DNA of 64,000 nt from positions 42,561,843 through 42,625,842 of the forward strand of contig NC_065538.1 in the NCBI RefSeq assembly GCF_932294415.1. The letters run 5' to 3'. Both the position numbers and the translations under genes were made by a program. How positions within the stretch are numbered: the first letter of the stretch is position 1; each line of letters opens with the position of its first letter. The notes beneath the pieces were generated by a model, which saw nothing but the letters and a program-made list of their open reading frames with translations, was not told the origin of the DNA and did not search any database. Origin of the DNA: Quercus robur. Taxonomy: Eukaryota; Streptophyta; Magnoliopsida; Fagales; Fagaceae. Positions 45,304 to 56,819 of this stretch are shown here, piece after piece.

Positions 45304-47978
45304 CTAAGCCTTGGCTAGGGGAGGATCTTCTTTACTGGCTGGCCGGGAGACAGAAGGATCAGCCGCCTTGCCCGAGGTGGCCTTCTTCTCCTAGGCTATG
45401 GCTTGAGGCTTAACCAGCTCGAACTCTTGTGTCTTGGGAGTAGCTTCCTTGCCTCAGTCAGCCTCTAGGCCTTTGGTCTCTGGCACAATTTTAGCCTCCT
45501 TGCCTTTGCCTTTATCCTCTAGCCGAGCTCTACCCTAACCAGCCTCCTTACCCTTGGCCACTTCCACCCCTGGCCTTAGTCATCAGCCTTGCCAAGCCCT
45601 TCGTAGGTCTCAGGAGGAGGAAGAAAGGCCTGAGTGGTTGAAAGCTGCTCAGGTGCAATTGTAGCAAGGGCAGCATCCGTCCCAAGGCCCTAAGCTTCTT
45701 CAGGAGCTTCTCAGAGGTCTTATGGATAATACACATTCTCAGCCTTCCTCCACTCCGAGGTAGCAAGAGCTCCAACCTGGTTCAGTGCCTCAGTTTACAC
45801 CTCAAGGTAGTAGTCCCTGTAGACCCTGGCCAACTCATCAATCAAGCGGGCCTTAGTCTTCTGCACTCCGAGGTCGTAAAACTTTTGCCCTGTAGCATCC
45901 ACGGCCACCTGAGGCGCCTGAGCAGCCTCCTTAGCCTTTTTCAGCTCTGCCTTCAAGTCCACCACCTACTGTTTGGTCGTGGCCAGCTCTATCTCCGTGT
46001 AATGGAGCTTTTGACTCTACTCCTCAGCTTGCGTCTGAGCATTCTTGGGGCCAACCTCAGCACTCTTCCTCCCCTTCTCCTCAACAATCAGCTTTGTAGT
46101 AAGCTCCTTATTCTTCTGCTCGGCAGCGCCCAAAGCCTTGCTGGTCTCTATGCCAAGGTTGTCCGCGAGCCTAGCCTCATTCTGAGCATCTTTCACCCAC
46201 TCTTCGGCCATAAATACCTCCTGGATAGCTTGCACAGAAACGACAAAGGAAAGCTCTATCAAATAAGAAAAAGATAGCCTAGCATGAAGTTAGTAAGGCA
46301 TGCCGAGAAACTTACCAAGGCCAAGTCCCTCTTTAGGGACAGAAAAAGATCCTGCTACTTCACATTTTTCAAAGCAGCCATGTCCTTCGACAACAAGAGG
46401 GGCTGCTCTAGAGCGTTGGCGAGGTAATGGGCGTTCCCTCTCTAAAACTCCCTGATGGTGGAGTTTCATGGTATAGTTGCCTTATCCAACTCCAACTAAG
46501 GGTTCCACGTCGGATTCAGAGGGCGCACCTCGGCCATGTGCCGATCCTCCTTACTCTGGGCCAAAGAAGCCCTTCCCTTACCCTTGGTTGTCTTGGGCAT
46601 CTTTGGAGGAACCCTCTCATCGTGAGGGACTAACTCCCCCTCCTCGACCACTTCCTTGTCCTTTTTCCTCTTCTTCAGACTGGCAGGTGCGAAAGGGGTT
46701 AGCTAAAGGAGGAGGAAGAGGAGGAGAATGAGGAGGAAGCTGAGACCCCGAGGCATCCTTGGGCGCCAACCCCTTGGCCCTGCCCACGAGGAGTTCATGG
46801 AGACCCCTCTTCCTTTCTAATGGCATTTCTTCTTCCAAACTACCGGTTATACGCGTAATGATGAATTTGGAAGAGTGAACGCCTAAAGATCTATCAAGCT
46901 CATCTTCTGAATTCGAGACCTGAATCACAAGCTCTCCTTGCTCTTCCCTCTCTTCCTCGAGCTGAAATTGGTCTATCTCCGCCTCAAGTGATAGGCGCGA
47001 GGAAGTTATTTCTTCTCTCAAAACTGCTTCTTCACGGGGATAACAGTGGGAATGCAGCTCGACCTGCATGGTACCTTCTCGAGCTAGGAATTCAGGCACC
47101 GAAACGTCAATCCATGCTAGCTGAGGATCACCCGCTCTGATCATGTTGCCCACATCCTGAAACTTATCAAACAGAGGCTTGAAGTCAAGGATAAGATGGA
47201 CACCTCTCAGTTGTCTGTCCTTGCTCACAAACACCTCGGATCTCAGCACCTTGTTCAGATCTAGAACGTTGACAAATGAGATTGGGAGTCATGTATGTTT
47301 TATCTGCACATAAAAAAATATATATATATATATTAAAAAAAAAAAAAAGCCAAGAAGCAAAACCACAGTTTGAAAGGTGAGTCATCAATAAAGGGAAACA
47401 AACTACAAAAGGAATAAAGAAAAAAGCAAACTACAAAACTAATTCCCGTGTTAAAGGACCTAAACCTAAGGTACCCCTTCTGGCGCTCCTTGGGTTGGGC
47501 ACTAAAGACCGTCATGCCATTCACCCAAGATGATCAAAAAGTCATCTTTCATGCCCTTGTTGGATTTGGAGAGACACGAGATGAGCCTAACGTCGGAAGA
47601 CCTAGACTTAAGATAATAGCCCGAGTCTGCAAGCAGATGGCACTCGTACATCCAAACAACGTGGTGCCAGGTGAGGACCATCTCCATTTGCTTGTTGAGA
47701 GTGTCTACACTACCTAAGACTCTAAACAGGTTAGGCGCGCATTGATGAGAGCATATCCTACGGGCGATCAGGTAGTCCCTGGTTACTCTACCCATAGGAA
47801 GACTCATTCCTCTTTTCGTGAAAGCAATCATGGGAATAACGAGCTCCCCCTCCTTTTTAAGGGTATGTCATTCACCCAGAAGGCAACACCATAAGGAGAC
47901 ACCCCAAGGAATATGATACAGAGCCCTAAACCCCTCCATACTTGCGGGGGTATCTACTAAGTGGGTAAATCTACCCAT
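45304..47978 (-). pseudogene. Antisense accessory gene of Tat element 2
   Basis: This minus-strand gene begins at ATG 47978-47976 with MGRFTHLVDTPASMEGFRAL, plainly related to the start of the element 1 accessory gene. Further blocks are MSLPMGRVTRDYL, then PNLFRVLGSVDTLNKQMEM and SSDVRLISCLSKSN (47831-47500), which match the SCLPDSN region of element 1. Next comes an acidic/Pro-rich segment (47249-46617), then an Ala/Lys/Glu coiled coil containing SKALGAAEQKNKELTTKLI (46262-46017). The last residues, SRPASKEDPPLAKA, end at a TAG at 45304-45306. Several stops and possible introns break it. Its conservation in a second, diverged element suggests a protein that was useful to the element. Confidence 0.72.
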
Positions 47979-48170
47979 TTAAGCAGGCTAAGGAGAAGGG
48001 AAAGAACTTTTGTGAAGAAAGAAATAGAAAACAGAAGGCCGAGGAGACTGGCCGAGGAGAAAAGAACCTAAGAATAAAGGAACTTATGAAAATAATGACA
48101 ATAGTCACCTCAGGAGCTTCTTGAAAGTTTGAAGATTTGGAAATTGGGAGAAATGAATCCCTCAGGCGCC

Positions 48171-48177
48171 TTATATA
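48171..48177 (-). promoter_or_regulatory. TATA box of the antisense accessory gene (element 2)
   Basis: Minus-strand TATATAAGGCGCC, about 190 bp before the accessory start codon at 47978. The distance and orientation match element 1. Confidence 0.6.
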
Positions 48178-48453
48178 GGAGGTGGAGTTGGGTGGGAGTT
48201 ACCCCACCTAAATTTCGAGGAAAAATACCAGTCGTATGATTTTCATCTCATCGAAGGACGTGGGGGACAAGGCACCACAAGGAGCATTTAATGAGATGTT
48301 ACGAACTCCAAAGCGTCAGGAACGGTTACAGGGCATGCGAAGTGATGTTCTCACGTGGGAAAAACAAAGATGCGTGTAGAGCCAATCACCCAGGATCAAA
48401 ACCCCATTTTTCTCCTCAGATAAGAGGGAAAAATCAGAGTTTTGAGGGACTAT

Positions 48454-49060
48454 TGTGGGATATAGAAATTTAAGAAGGTAATAATGCCACGTGTCATACT
48501 CGAGGCCGAGGAGGCCAATGTAGTTCCGAGGAAACCATACACTCAGACAGTAAGGCCAAAGAGGCAAGCCATGGCCACATCAATAGCACATTATTAGAAT
48601 GGGCCACACTGTAGAGGAAGAGTTTTAGAGAGGAGGTTAGCCCTGATGCAATTGGAGGGATGGTAGCTGCCACCACATTTAATGCACCCCACCAAACCCC
48701 TTGACCACATTTATGTGAAGAAGACTCCTAAATAGTGCTGTCTTGGTTGCCGCAACTTACAAAAGACTTGGGAGGGCATCTGATGGGACAAACACTCAAG
48801 TAGTGGCCTACATAATCAACAAATGGAGGGACAAGATTAGCGGAAAGCAGCTATATAATGTAAGAGATCCTCCTGAAAGAAGGGGTTCGGAAAAATCCAA
48901 GAGAGAGAGAGGAATACTGTAGCAAACTGTTCTTAAGATAAGTCCAACACAAGTATCAGTCCTCGGATTTTAGCCGAGGACCAGTATTCTTCATTATTCC
49001 TTGTCTTTTTCTTCTACTTCAACTGTGCTAGGTTATTTGATTCAAGTTCCCACCGCTACA
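48454..49060 (+). repeat. 3' LTR of Tat element 2
   Basis: 607 bp, TGTGGGATATAG ... CCCACCGCTACA. A TATA-like CTATATAATGTAAG is near 48851. It is noticeably diverged from the 39003 copy. Confidence 0.92.
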
Positions 49061-49065
49061 AAATT

Positions 49066-49905
49066 CATTGTATTACATCAACTTATTTTTGACACTTATA
49101 GAATTTATGATCCAAACAACTTCTGTTTTAAAATATTAATATAATAAACAATTTTTGTCTTTTAAAAAAAAATTTATTAAGCAGTGTAACACAAATGAAA
49201 ATTTACACAAATAAAGAGTTTTCACATATTTCACATAATTAGTACTACTACCAATTATTGGAGTACTACAAAAAGGGAAAGAAAAAAAATTTCATATAGA
49301 TGATCCTTGATTTGGGTTTATTAGGGCCATATATGAATTGAACTTATTGGAATCATAAATGAATTGTGCCTAAATAAAAACTTGAATTTACTTAGGAAAT
49401 TTTTTTATACTTTTATTTAATAAATAAGTCAAGCTCTTTTTTACACACAAAAGAGAGAGAATGTGGTTTTAATAAGTCGAATTTAAATATAACTAATTGC
49501 TAACCCATGTGATGCACAGGAAAGCTGTTAAGCTATCACTTATGACAGTGCTAAACAGACTTAAAACCTAAGACAAACGCATGGAATGGATTTGAAATTT
49601 TTTCACAAATAAAGAAAGTCTTACATGAAGTTTTGTGAATATGATTCCTTCCGTTTTGCGAAAGTGAGAGTCATATTTGATACATTTAAGAAGCAAATAA
49701 ATATCTAACGTAAGACTAATAGATATCTAACTCTCATCACAAAAAATGAATGTTGCACGTTAGGATTACAATCTCAAAATTCCCTATCCTATAGTCAATA
49801 CTAAACATTCAATTACTAAATGGAAAATATTAATTAACCAAAAATTACTTATTTATTTATATAAATAAGTAAACATAGATAATTATATTATAATTGTGGG
49901 GTAAT
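49066..49905. other. AT-rich spacer upstream of the LEA gene
   Basis: No gene or element ends recognised. Several A-runs and AT-rich words. Confidence 0.5.
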
Positions 49906-50050
49906 TTTCCGCACAAGCTGTTTGTCCGCTTTAGGGAGCGAAGCCCGCACGATTTTGTTCTGCAAGCGACATAGGAAGACTTTGAGTGCAGTTCCACTTC
50001 GGCAAGAGAAGCGCCCCACTAATGCCTTATAAGCGCTTGGTGCAAGTATG
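49906..50050. other. GC-rich island of unknown nature
   Basis: About 145 bp with much higher GC than its surroundings, containing GTCCGCTTTAGGGAGCGAAG and GCCTTATAAGCGCTTGG. It lies 80-225 bp upstream of the ABRE motifs of the LEA gene. A minus-strand open frame of 85 codons crosses it but resembles nothing. It could be an old inserted element or an upstream promoter block. Confidence 0.35.
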
Positions 50051-50129
50051 AGTGTACCACTACTACACATATGATCCAACTCAGATGCCAAAACGTGATC
50101 CAAACGCATACTTAACAACAAGATTTGAG

Positions 50130-50156
50130 ACGTGGCATCAATCAACCTTACGTGTC
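50130..50156 (+). promoter_or_regulatory. Pair of ABRE motifs
   Basis: ACGTGGC at 50130-50136 and ACGTGTC at 50150-50156, 20 bp apart, both canonical ABA-response elements bound by bZIP factors of the ABF/ABI5 type. A further AACGTGAT is at 50092. Position is 35-60 bp before the TATA box. Confidence 0.75.
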
Positions 50157-50190
50157 AACTTCATAGACAGCCACCATCTCCATGAATACC

Positions 50191-50203
50191 TTATAAACAT
50201 GCA
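50191..50203 (+). promoter_or_regulatory. TATA box and RY-like motif of the LEA gene
   Basis: TTATAAA at 50191-50197 is followed at once by CATGCA at 50198-50203, the core of the seed RY motif bound by ABI3/FUS3-type B3 factors. Transcription would start near 50220-50230. Confidence 0.65.
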
Positions 50204-50298
50204 GTTCCTGAAAGCAGTGAAACTCAAACAGAGAAGAAGAACACAACACACACAAACACACATTTGATACACACGCACAGAGAAGGTAACCACTAACC

Positions 50299-51016
50299 AT
50301 GGCAGCTATTTCCTTGACAAGTAACGCTATCTTCAACCTCTCAATGGCTTTCCCTAGCTTCCCTTCACACTCTCCAAGATCTTCCCGCAAGGTCTCAAGG
50401 GTCTGCTTCTCCTACGCCTCAAGCTATTCCGAGGTATAAAACTAACGCACACTTTTGACAGTAATTTTTTTAGCCTAGCATAAAGAAAGAAAACTTTTCT
50501 GATGAATTCATTGCTTTGTCTTTTTTGGAATTTCAGGACCGAAATAACTGTGAAGGATGGAGAGAGGTGCCGGTGACCGAACCAGGGGACGAAGATGTCA
50601 CCTATGAAGCAAAAGAGGCCGTGGAGAGGACCAAAGAGCGTGCACAGGAAATGAAAGAGAAAGCAAAGGAGAAGACCAAGGAAGGAACATACAAAGCTGC
50701 AGAGAGTGCAAAAGAGAGAGTGAAAGACAACGCCCAAGAAACAAAGGAGAAGAGAGAGGATGTTGCGGGGTCAGTGGCTGATAAAGCTAAAGAGGGGACG
50801 TATAAGGCGACGGAGACAATGCAGAATATTGGGGAGAAAGCGAAGCAGACGGTGAAGGGAGCTTGGGACGCGGCGAAAGAGACAGCGCAGAAGATCAAGG
50901 ATACTGTAGTTGGGAAGGAGGATGATGATGATGAAGATGGTGGCGGGGGAAGAAAGACAATGGATGAGGATGTTGTGGAGTTAAGGAGACGTGCTGGAAA
51001 TCCTAATAAAAAATAG
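50299..51016 (+). CDS. LEA_4-type late embryogenesis abundant protein, probably organelle-targeted
   Basis: Two exons, 50299-50433 and 50537-51016, joined by a 103-bp GT-AG intron (GTATAA ... TTTCAG), give 204 residues. Residues 1-45 are Ser/Ala-rich with few acids (MAAISLTSNAIFNLSMAFPS start) and look like a plastid or mitochondrial transit peptide. From about residue 67 to 178 the protein is Lys/Glu/Ala/Thr-rich with LEA group 3 11-mer-like repeats (KEGTYKAAESAKERVKDNA, KEGTYKATETMQN, GEKAKQTVKGAWDAAKETA). An acidic EDDDDEDGGGG patch and a basic tail follow. Such proteins are disordered in water, fold into helices on drying and protect membranes and enzymes during desiccation. The start has a strong context (ACCATGGC). 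ABRE, TATA and RY motifs upstream point to ABA/seed-maturation control. No defect is seen. Confidence 0.92.
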
Positions 51017-51855
51017 GTATTAATTAATTAATTATGGTGTTTTCCTTTTGTTATTATGTATAAGAAATACCAATAATTCAGAGATGTTTTGTTTTTATTA
51101 AGAGTTAATTAATCTCTTGTTTTATGTTGTAATAGATCTTGCTCAAGTAATTTTTTTTGTCTTGCTCTTTTGCTCTGTAATTTTAAAATAGATAATATTT
51201 AGTGCACACACATTATCACACACGCATTATCACACACAATATTGCACATAAAATACACACTTTTTTGTACTGACAAAAATTATAATTTTTTTTTTAATTC
51301 GCAAAAATTATAACTTCAAATCACGAGTTTAATAATGTGTGAAATAGAGATCATCTTTATATTATATCTATTTTGATGTGAAAATTTGAAAAGTGAAAAT
51401 GCACAAATTATCCAGTTTAATGAGAGTTTTAGGGCATAAGGCTTCTAATAAGTTGAGGGTAGTGTAGTAATTTAATTACAGGGAGTGGTACGAAAATCTC
51501 CAGCGCAAAACCCACTTCAAAAAAATAAAAAAATAGGTAGAAAATGCATTAAATTCCCGTTTAATTGAAATTAATCCCAATTTCAATTATCCCACAAGCC
51601 TTAGGGGTACTGTCAAAAGGTAGGGTACTAACTGTTTGACAGGTGATGCGATGCTGAGGATTGTGCTTGTTTGGTTTTTTTTTTTTTTTTTTTTTTTTGG
51701 GTGTGAATCGTGTGTTTTGCATTTGATTAGTCTTTTCCCCAGACTTGGATTTAGTTTGGGGATCTTGGTACCTGAAAATCTGCAACTTTTTTCTTCATGA
51801 GTAATGAAAGCTAGTGTGTAGTGTATCTTAGCCTCTGTTACAAGCATCCTCAGAT
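51017..51855. other. 3' flank of the LEA gene
   Basis: AT-rich sequence with a T-run at about 51669-51692. The 3' UTR end cannot be placed with certainty. No other gene seen. Confidence 0.5.
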
Positions 51856-51957
51856 AACCACGTTGCTAAGGATGAAGACTTGCATGGCCACGTTGACAAG
51901 AAGATTTCCGTAGCCGGCCACGTTGACAAGAAGATTTCTGTAGCCAGCCACGTTGCT
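51856..51957 (+). repeat. 30-bp minisatellite, 3.3 units
   Basis: GCCACGTTG recurs at exactly 30-bp steps (CCACGTTG at 51858, 51888, 51918 and 51948). The middle units share GACAAGAAGATTTC. Because 30 is a multiple of three, one plus-strand frame reads a 10-residue repeat (HVDKKISVAG, HVDKKISVAS) before a stop near 51969. Confidence 0.88.
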
Positions 51958-52283
51958 AGAGAGATATAGATGACGTTTCCTGACATCACTTCTTGTTTAG
52001 ATTGGTTTGGTTTTAATTGTTTAGGATCGGTGGTTTAGATTGGTATTGTTTAGATAGGGTTGTTTAGATTAGTTTGATTTCAAGTTCCAATAACCTAAGC
52101 ATTATCTTAGCAAGGGTTTCAAATAAAGGATGAGCTATGATAGCTATCCGATATAGGTTGATAGTAAGTTTATCATTATCTTGTAATGTGTATTTATATT
52201 AAGAAGTATGAAATGGAATGGCAGATTAGTTTATTCAAATTAAATTCTAAAGGATGCCGGTTTCCCTGAAAGAAAACCACTTA
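51958..52283. other. Spacer, nothing recognised
   Basis: TTTAGATTGGT-like words recur between 51995 and 52070. No gene or element end. Confidence 0.5.
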
Positions 52284-52952
52284 GGTTATGTTTGGTTGGA
52301 ATGAAAATAGGCAGGATGGAAAATAGAAGAGAGAAAATATGAGAGATTTTAAGTGGAAAGGATGTTTGGTTAAAGTGATTTTGGAGGAAAGAAAATGGTG
52401 AGACCCACCTATTTTCTCCCATGGCCCACCATTTTTCAGCTACCCCAAATGGGAGAGAAAATGGGAAGGGGAAGTGATTTAATAAAAAAGACATTTCTAC
52501 CTCTTCTACTTTCCTAAGGTGAATTCAACGTTAACACCTTCTTCTTCTTTTTTCTTCCTTTGCTGCATTATTTTTCCCCCCTTTTATGGGTTCTTTGTCT
52601 GATGTTGAACCTTGTTTCTTTTTTCTTTTTGTTTAAAATCTTTTTTTTTTTTTTTTTTGGCTCTATCTTTGGTTTCGTTGAACCTTTTTCTTCCTAGGTA
52701 CTTTGCTACTCACATTTACATAGAACCAGTTTTTTCTTTTTATTTTCCTTTATAAAATATTTATATAAAATAAGTTATGTAATAAGGGCATGAGAGTAAA
52801 TTTATACAAATTCTATTTTCTATCATTCCACTTTTCCACCCTCCAACCAAACACAAATGAGAAAAATTAAAATCCCTTATATCTCCCCACTTTTCCATCA
52901 TCTCTCCATTTTTTATTTTCTCACTTTTACATTCTCCCAACCAAACAGGCCC
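52284..52952. mobile_element. PIF/Harbinger (Tourist-like) MITE
   Basis: 669 bp between TTA target duplications (52281-52283 and 52953-52955). Ends are GGTTATGTTTGGTTGG and, on the minus strand, GGGCCTGTTTGGTTGG (13 of 16 identical). The GTTTGGTTGG terminus and TTA target are typical. No coding capacity. Confidence 0.85.
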
Positions 52953-53907
52953 TTAAAGCGCACTCAACCATTTTCTAATATCTATTTCATCAAAATAGGT
53001 AAGAGAGGAAGAGGTAGAGGGCGTGAAATCCAAGCTGAACATACCAGCCTCCCTTTTGGGAATTTATAAAGGAATTAAATGAAATGGGATTAAATAATCA
53101 TAAAGAAATGAAAAAGAATAGAATGAAATGAAATGTATTTAAGAGAAAGGAATGCGAAGAAATGAATGAAACAAAATTAAGTAATATTGTTTGGATGCTT
53201 TAAAATAAAAGAATGAATGGGAATGGAGGATAAAGTAATTTTGTTTGGGAGTATCTTAAAGGGAAGAATGATATCATTTTATAATAATATTACTATTAGA
53301 CCCTCATTTTAAAATAAATGGTTAAATATATAAGGGTATTTTAGGAGTTTTAGTGAAAAAATTTGTTAAATCTAATTTTGTTCCCTCTAATTCCTCTTAA
53401 TTTTTCCTCAAGAAAATAAAATAATTCCTCTCAATTTTAGGGGGAAGAAAATTTGCAGTTTTGAGGCAATAAAGAGAAATAAGAGTTCCTTCCTATTAAT
53501 TTCATTCTCTCTATTTAAATTCCCAAATAAAGGAATGGATTTTCATTTTCTCCATTATAACTTCCAAACAAAGGAAGTGAATGCATTTATTTCCATTTCA
53601 TTCTTTTCCTTCCTCCCAAATGAGCTAACATGATAATTGAGAAACGTACAACGAAAGGGAAAGGGAAAACACTATGTTCAAATTCTTGGAATAAAGATAA
53701 TTATGATCCATGTAATTAAGGAGAAATACTAACTTTTTAGAGCACTCGAAAACTCACATAAAGATATTTAACTATTTGTTGAATGCGTTTGAAAATTTAT
53801 GTGGAGCATTTGAGGATTTGGACAATCAATATTTAATACCAATTAAATTCTTTATTGGCAGGAGAAAAAAAATGTCACGTATTAGTGTTAATTCAATATA
53901 GTTTTGG

Positions 53908-53997
53908 TTTTTTTTTTTTTTTTTTTTTTGAGAGTTTCAACCTATGACTTCCGCTCCTAATAATAACTCTTTATCATCAGATCATGACACCGATCAA
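53908..53997 (-). mobile_element. SINE-like 3' fragment
   Basis: A run of T (about 53908-53930) is the poly(A) tail on the minus strand. Just before it lies a B-box-like GGTTGAAACTC. Body and A box are not clear, and no target duplication was found. Confidence 0.35.
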
Positions 53998-55551
53998 TTT
54001 TTAACGTTAACAGGGATTGAAGGTTGTAAGTGGGGATTGAATGAAATGTATTAAGTGGACTAATGATTGGGTTTTGAATATTGCAGTTAGTATGAGTTCT
54101 ATGGTTTCTTTAGCCTCCCAAGTTCAATAGAGATATACTTGATGAGCCCAAAATCAGTGTGAGATGACTCCTATGCTCTCCACATCTCCAAATTATCCCT
54201 TTATTGGGTCATTCACTCTCTCCTTATCATATGCCTGTTGGTCCACACCGCAGGAAGAGGAAAGAGTTTTGTTTGACGCTTAGCCTGGCCAAACCTGTTG
54301 CAGCAGTGGGCCTTGTGGGCCTTATGGGCCTGACCAAGCCATTTTTTCTAGCTTAGCCTCACCAACTTTGAAGGCCGAAATGGTAAGTTTCGGGCTGGAC
54401 ATTGTGGGCCTAGTTTTAAACCAGATTTTTCCGACTGAATGGGCTTCGTCTATGGGTTTGTGAGCTTTAAGTTTATTTGATTTGTTATTCCAAAAACACC
54501 CTTAATAGAGAATGGAAAAATCTTGGCATAAGGATGAAGTAAAAAGTCCTAGCTGTTGAAGTCGTTTCAATTGGAAGTCTAGATCGTATTGAAAAATTCA
54601 GTAATAAGTTGTGGAAAACATTGCAACAAAAATTGCATTCCAATACTAATAGTATCTTTGGCATTCCTTGGAAGCGGGTTTGTCATGAAATGCTGGTTTA
54701 CTACCCTAGTCTCACTATAGTAATCCGGTTTAACTATGGGGTTTGAACCCTGGAGAGACTAGTTCGCTGCTACAGTTTATTTTTAGCTTTCAGCAATTAA
54801 AAAAGTAATTTTATCTATTTTAAGTTACTATTTTACCTGATAAACAAAAAAAAAAAAAAATTACTATTTTACAACTCACCCAACGTTAATACTCTTATTT
54901 TTCAAACCACAGTAAACACTATTTATTAATTTTTTTTTCTCTCTCTCTTCTTCTCTATCTCTCCATCTTCTCCCTCTCTTCAACACATCCACTCATGGCA
55001 CCACCACGACAAGTGTAAAACTTCTTCAAGCACTAGCACTACCTGATCAATACCACACGATCTTCCCCACTCCTATGCGAAGAACCAAAAAAACCAGCAG
55101 AAACCAAAAAAAAAAAACAACAAATCGGAAACCCACAACAGATTGGAAAACACAAGCTTTCCCATTGCCAGCCACCACTACAATCTGATCTCAACCCAAA
55201 CTCACGGATAATTGAACCCACACCAATGACCCACCACCACCACGTCACTGCCTAAATACCAAGCAATCTGTTAGGCTAAAGATAAACTTTTTCATGTGTG
55301 AGTCAATTTTCCACTAAAGGGGACTTGAAGGGCAGGATTTTGATCAACGTAAACCATGGCCCAAATAAGCAAACTTGCAAGGCCGATTATAGCAGAGAAT
55401 ATCACAACAGTAAACTCATGTGTGAGTGTGTTAGCAAGTGAGTCAGTTATCCACTAAGTCAAGAGTGCAATAGAAGTTACCAAAATATAAGGAGGAGAGC
55501 AGTAACTGTTTTGTCTACTATAAATAAAGATTAAAGGTATTATCAGGGAGC

Positions 55552-55553
55552 AG

Positions 55554-55591
<38 letters not shown>

Positions 55592-55611
55592 AAACAAACA
55601 AACAAACAAAA
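55552..55611 (+). repeat. Poly(A)/(CAAA)n simple repeat
   Basis: About 39 A followed by five CAAA units. Confidence 0.95.
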
Positions 55612-56122
55612 ATCTGATAAACTAAATTCACATACCCGGTCAATGGAAGGATAACTTCATGTTTGTAAGTGTGTTTGCTTTACATGAATTATCTAAGTAT
55701 AGTTTTTGTAATTTAACTTGGGTGTTTGTGTGAATTGAATCTTTCTTATTTGTATAAACTTGAATTCTGAATTAAGATATCTATATATTGTGATTACATT
55801 GCTTGTTCCCTTATTTTTCTTAGTTGAATATTTTGTACTTTTGAAGTCATATTAGTTTAGGCTGTGGCAGAGTCCATCAATTTGGTGCGAAGTCTTGTCT
55901 AGCAAGTAGTTTTTTCCCAGAAAGTTTGTATTCTCACAAACACAATCCAAAACCCACGAATCCAGAAATCTTGTCGTCGTCGATCCCAAGAAACCCACGA
56001 GCCCAATAATCATGTTGTCATCAGTCTCAACTTAATTTTTTGAGAGAGTTTAAGTCAGAGAAAGAAGAAAGGAGAGAGGAGAGATTGGGGTCAGCGTGAG
56101 GGTGAAGCACAAGCTCGGCCTA

Positions 56123-56159
<37 letters not shown>

Positions 56160-56215
56160 GAAAGAGAGAAATAATGAAGAAAGACGACCCATAGAATAAA
56201 AAAAAAAATCATTTT

Positions 56216-56566
56216 TCTATATCTATATCTATACTATTATTTAAGGGATTTCTCCTATTTGGATTCCTCATTTTTTAGTTCAAAAATGCCCTTACACCCC
56301 TATGTTTAAGTAGAGACAAAATTAAAGGACAATCCAGTAAAAATGCAACTCTAACTCCCCATTAAAACATTGCCTAAAAGATTAGACCACTCTCCTATCA
56401 ATTTTCAAATTGATTAATTCACTTATAAATTAGATTTTCAAAATAAAAATTATATATATATATATATATATAAAAATAAAAACACAGTTTTTTTTTCTAC
56501 AAAATAGGACCACTAAAAAAAAAAAAAAGCCTCATCGCACGCGCAAAGCGCATGTGATGAGGCTAG
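56216..56566 (+). mobile_element. Non-autonomous Helitron, copy A
   Basis: 351 bp from TCTATATCTATATC to CTAG (56563-56566), followed by T. The 3' hairpin GCCTCATCGCACGCGC-AAA-GCGCATGTGATGAGGC touches the CTAG. A TC start, a GC-rich terminal hairpin and a CTRR end with no target duplication are Helitron hallmarks. No coding capacity. Confidence 0.85.
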
Positions 56567-56819
56567 TTATTATTTAAGGAGCTTCCCATGTTTGGATTCC
56601 TCATTTTTTTTAGTTTAAAAATGCCTGTACACTCATATGTTTAAGTAAAGACAAAACTAAAGGACAATCCAGTAAAAATGCAACTCTAGCCCCCACTAAA
56701 ACATTGCCTAAAAAATAAGACAACTCTCCTATTAATTTTCAAATTAATTTATTCGCTTATAAATTAGATTTTCAAAATAAAAATTATATATAAAATAAAA
56801 AACACAGGTTTTTTTTATA
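56567..56819 (+). mobile_element. Helitron copy B, head-to-tail with A, 3' end missing
   Basis: Begins TATTATTTAAGGAGCTTCCC directly after the CTAG of copy A and follows A's sequence for about 250 bp. It lacks A's first 20 or so bases and stops at the start of copy C before reaching a hairpin. Confidence 0.8.

Larger units (their letters stand above)
39003..49060 (+). mobile_element. Tat-type Ty3 LTR retrotransposon, element 2 (10.1 kb, decayed)
   Basis: Plus-strand element with the same plan as element 1: 5' LTR from 39003, gag end, protease, RT, RNase H, integrase, tandem repeats, antisense accessory gene and 3' LTR 48454-49060. The flanks GAATT (38998-39002) and AAATT (49061-49065) are a target duplication with one mismatch. 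A deletion has removed the end of the 5' LTR, the primer-binding site and most of gag. A hAT MITE splits RT. Many stops are present, so this copy is dead and older than element 1. Confidence 0.9.
52956..56215. other. Repeat-rich spacer without a gene
   Basis: 53090-53640 has inverted GAATGAAATG/CATTTCATTC words at its edges and may be another old MITE. 54940-55250 and 55920-56160 are degenerate CACCAC/GAGAG-rich blocks seen as low-complexity relatives of each other. Simple repeats include poly(A) followed by (CAAA)n at 55553-55609 and (GA)n at 56122-56156. The 69-codon frame at 55248-55039 is not convincing. Confidence 0.5.

Noticed and set aside
50602-50898. 98-codon minus frame with hydrophobic repeats
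   Set aside because: Antisense shadow of the LEA repeats.
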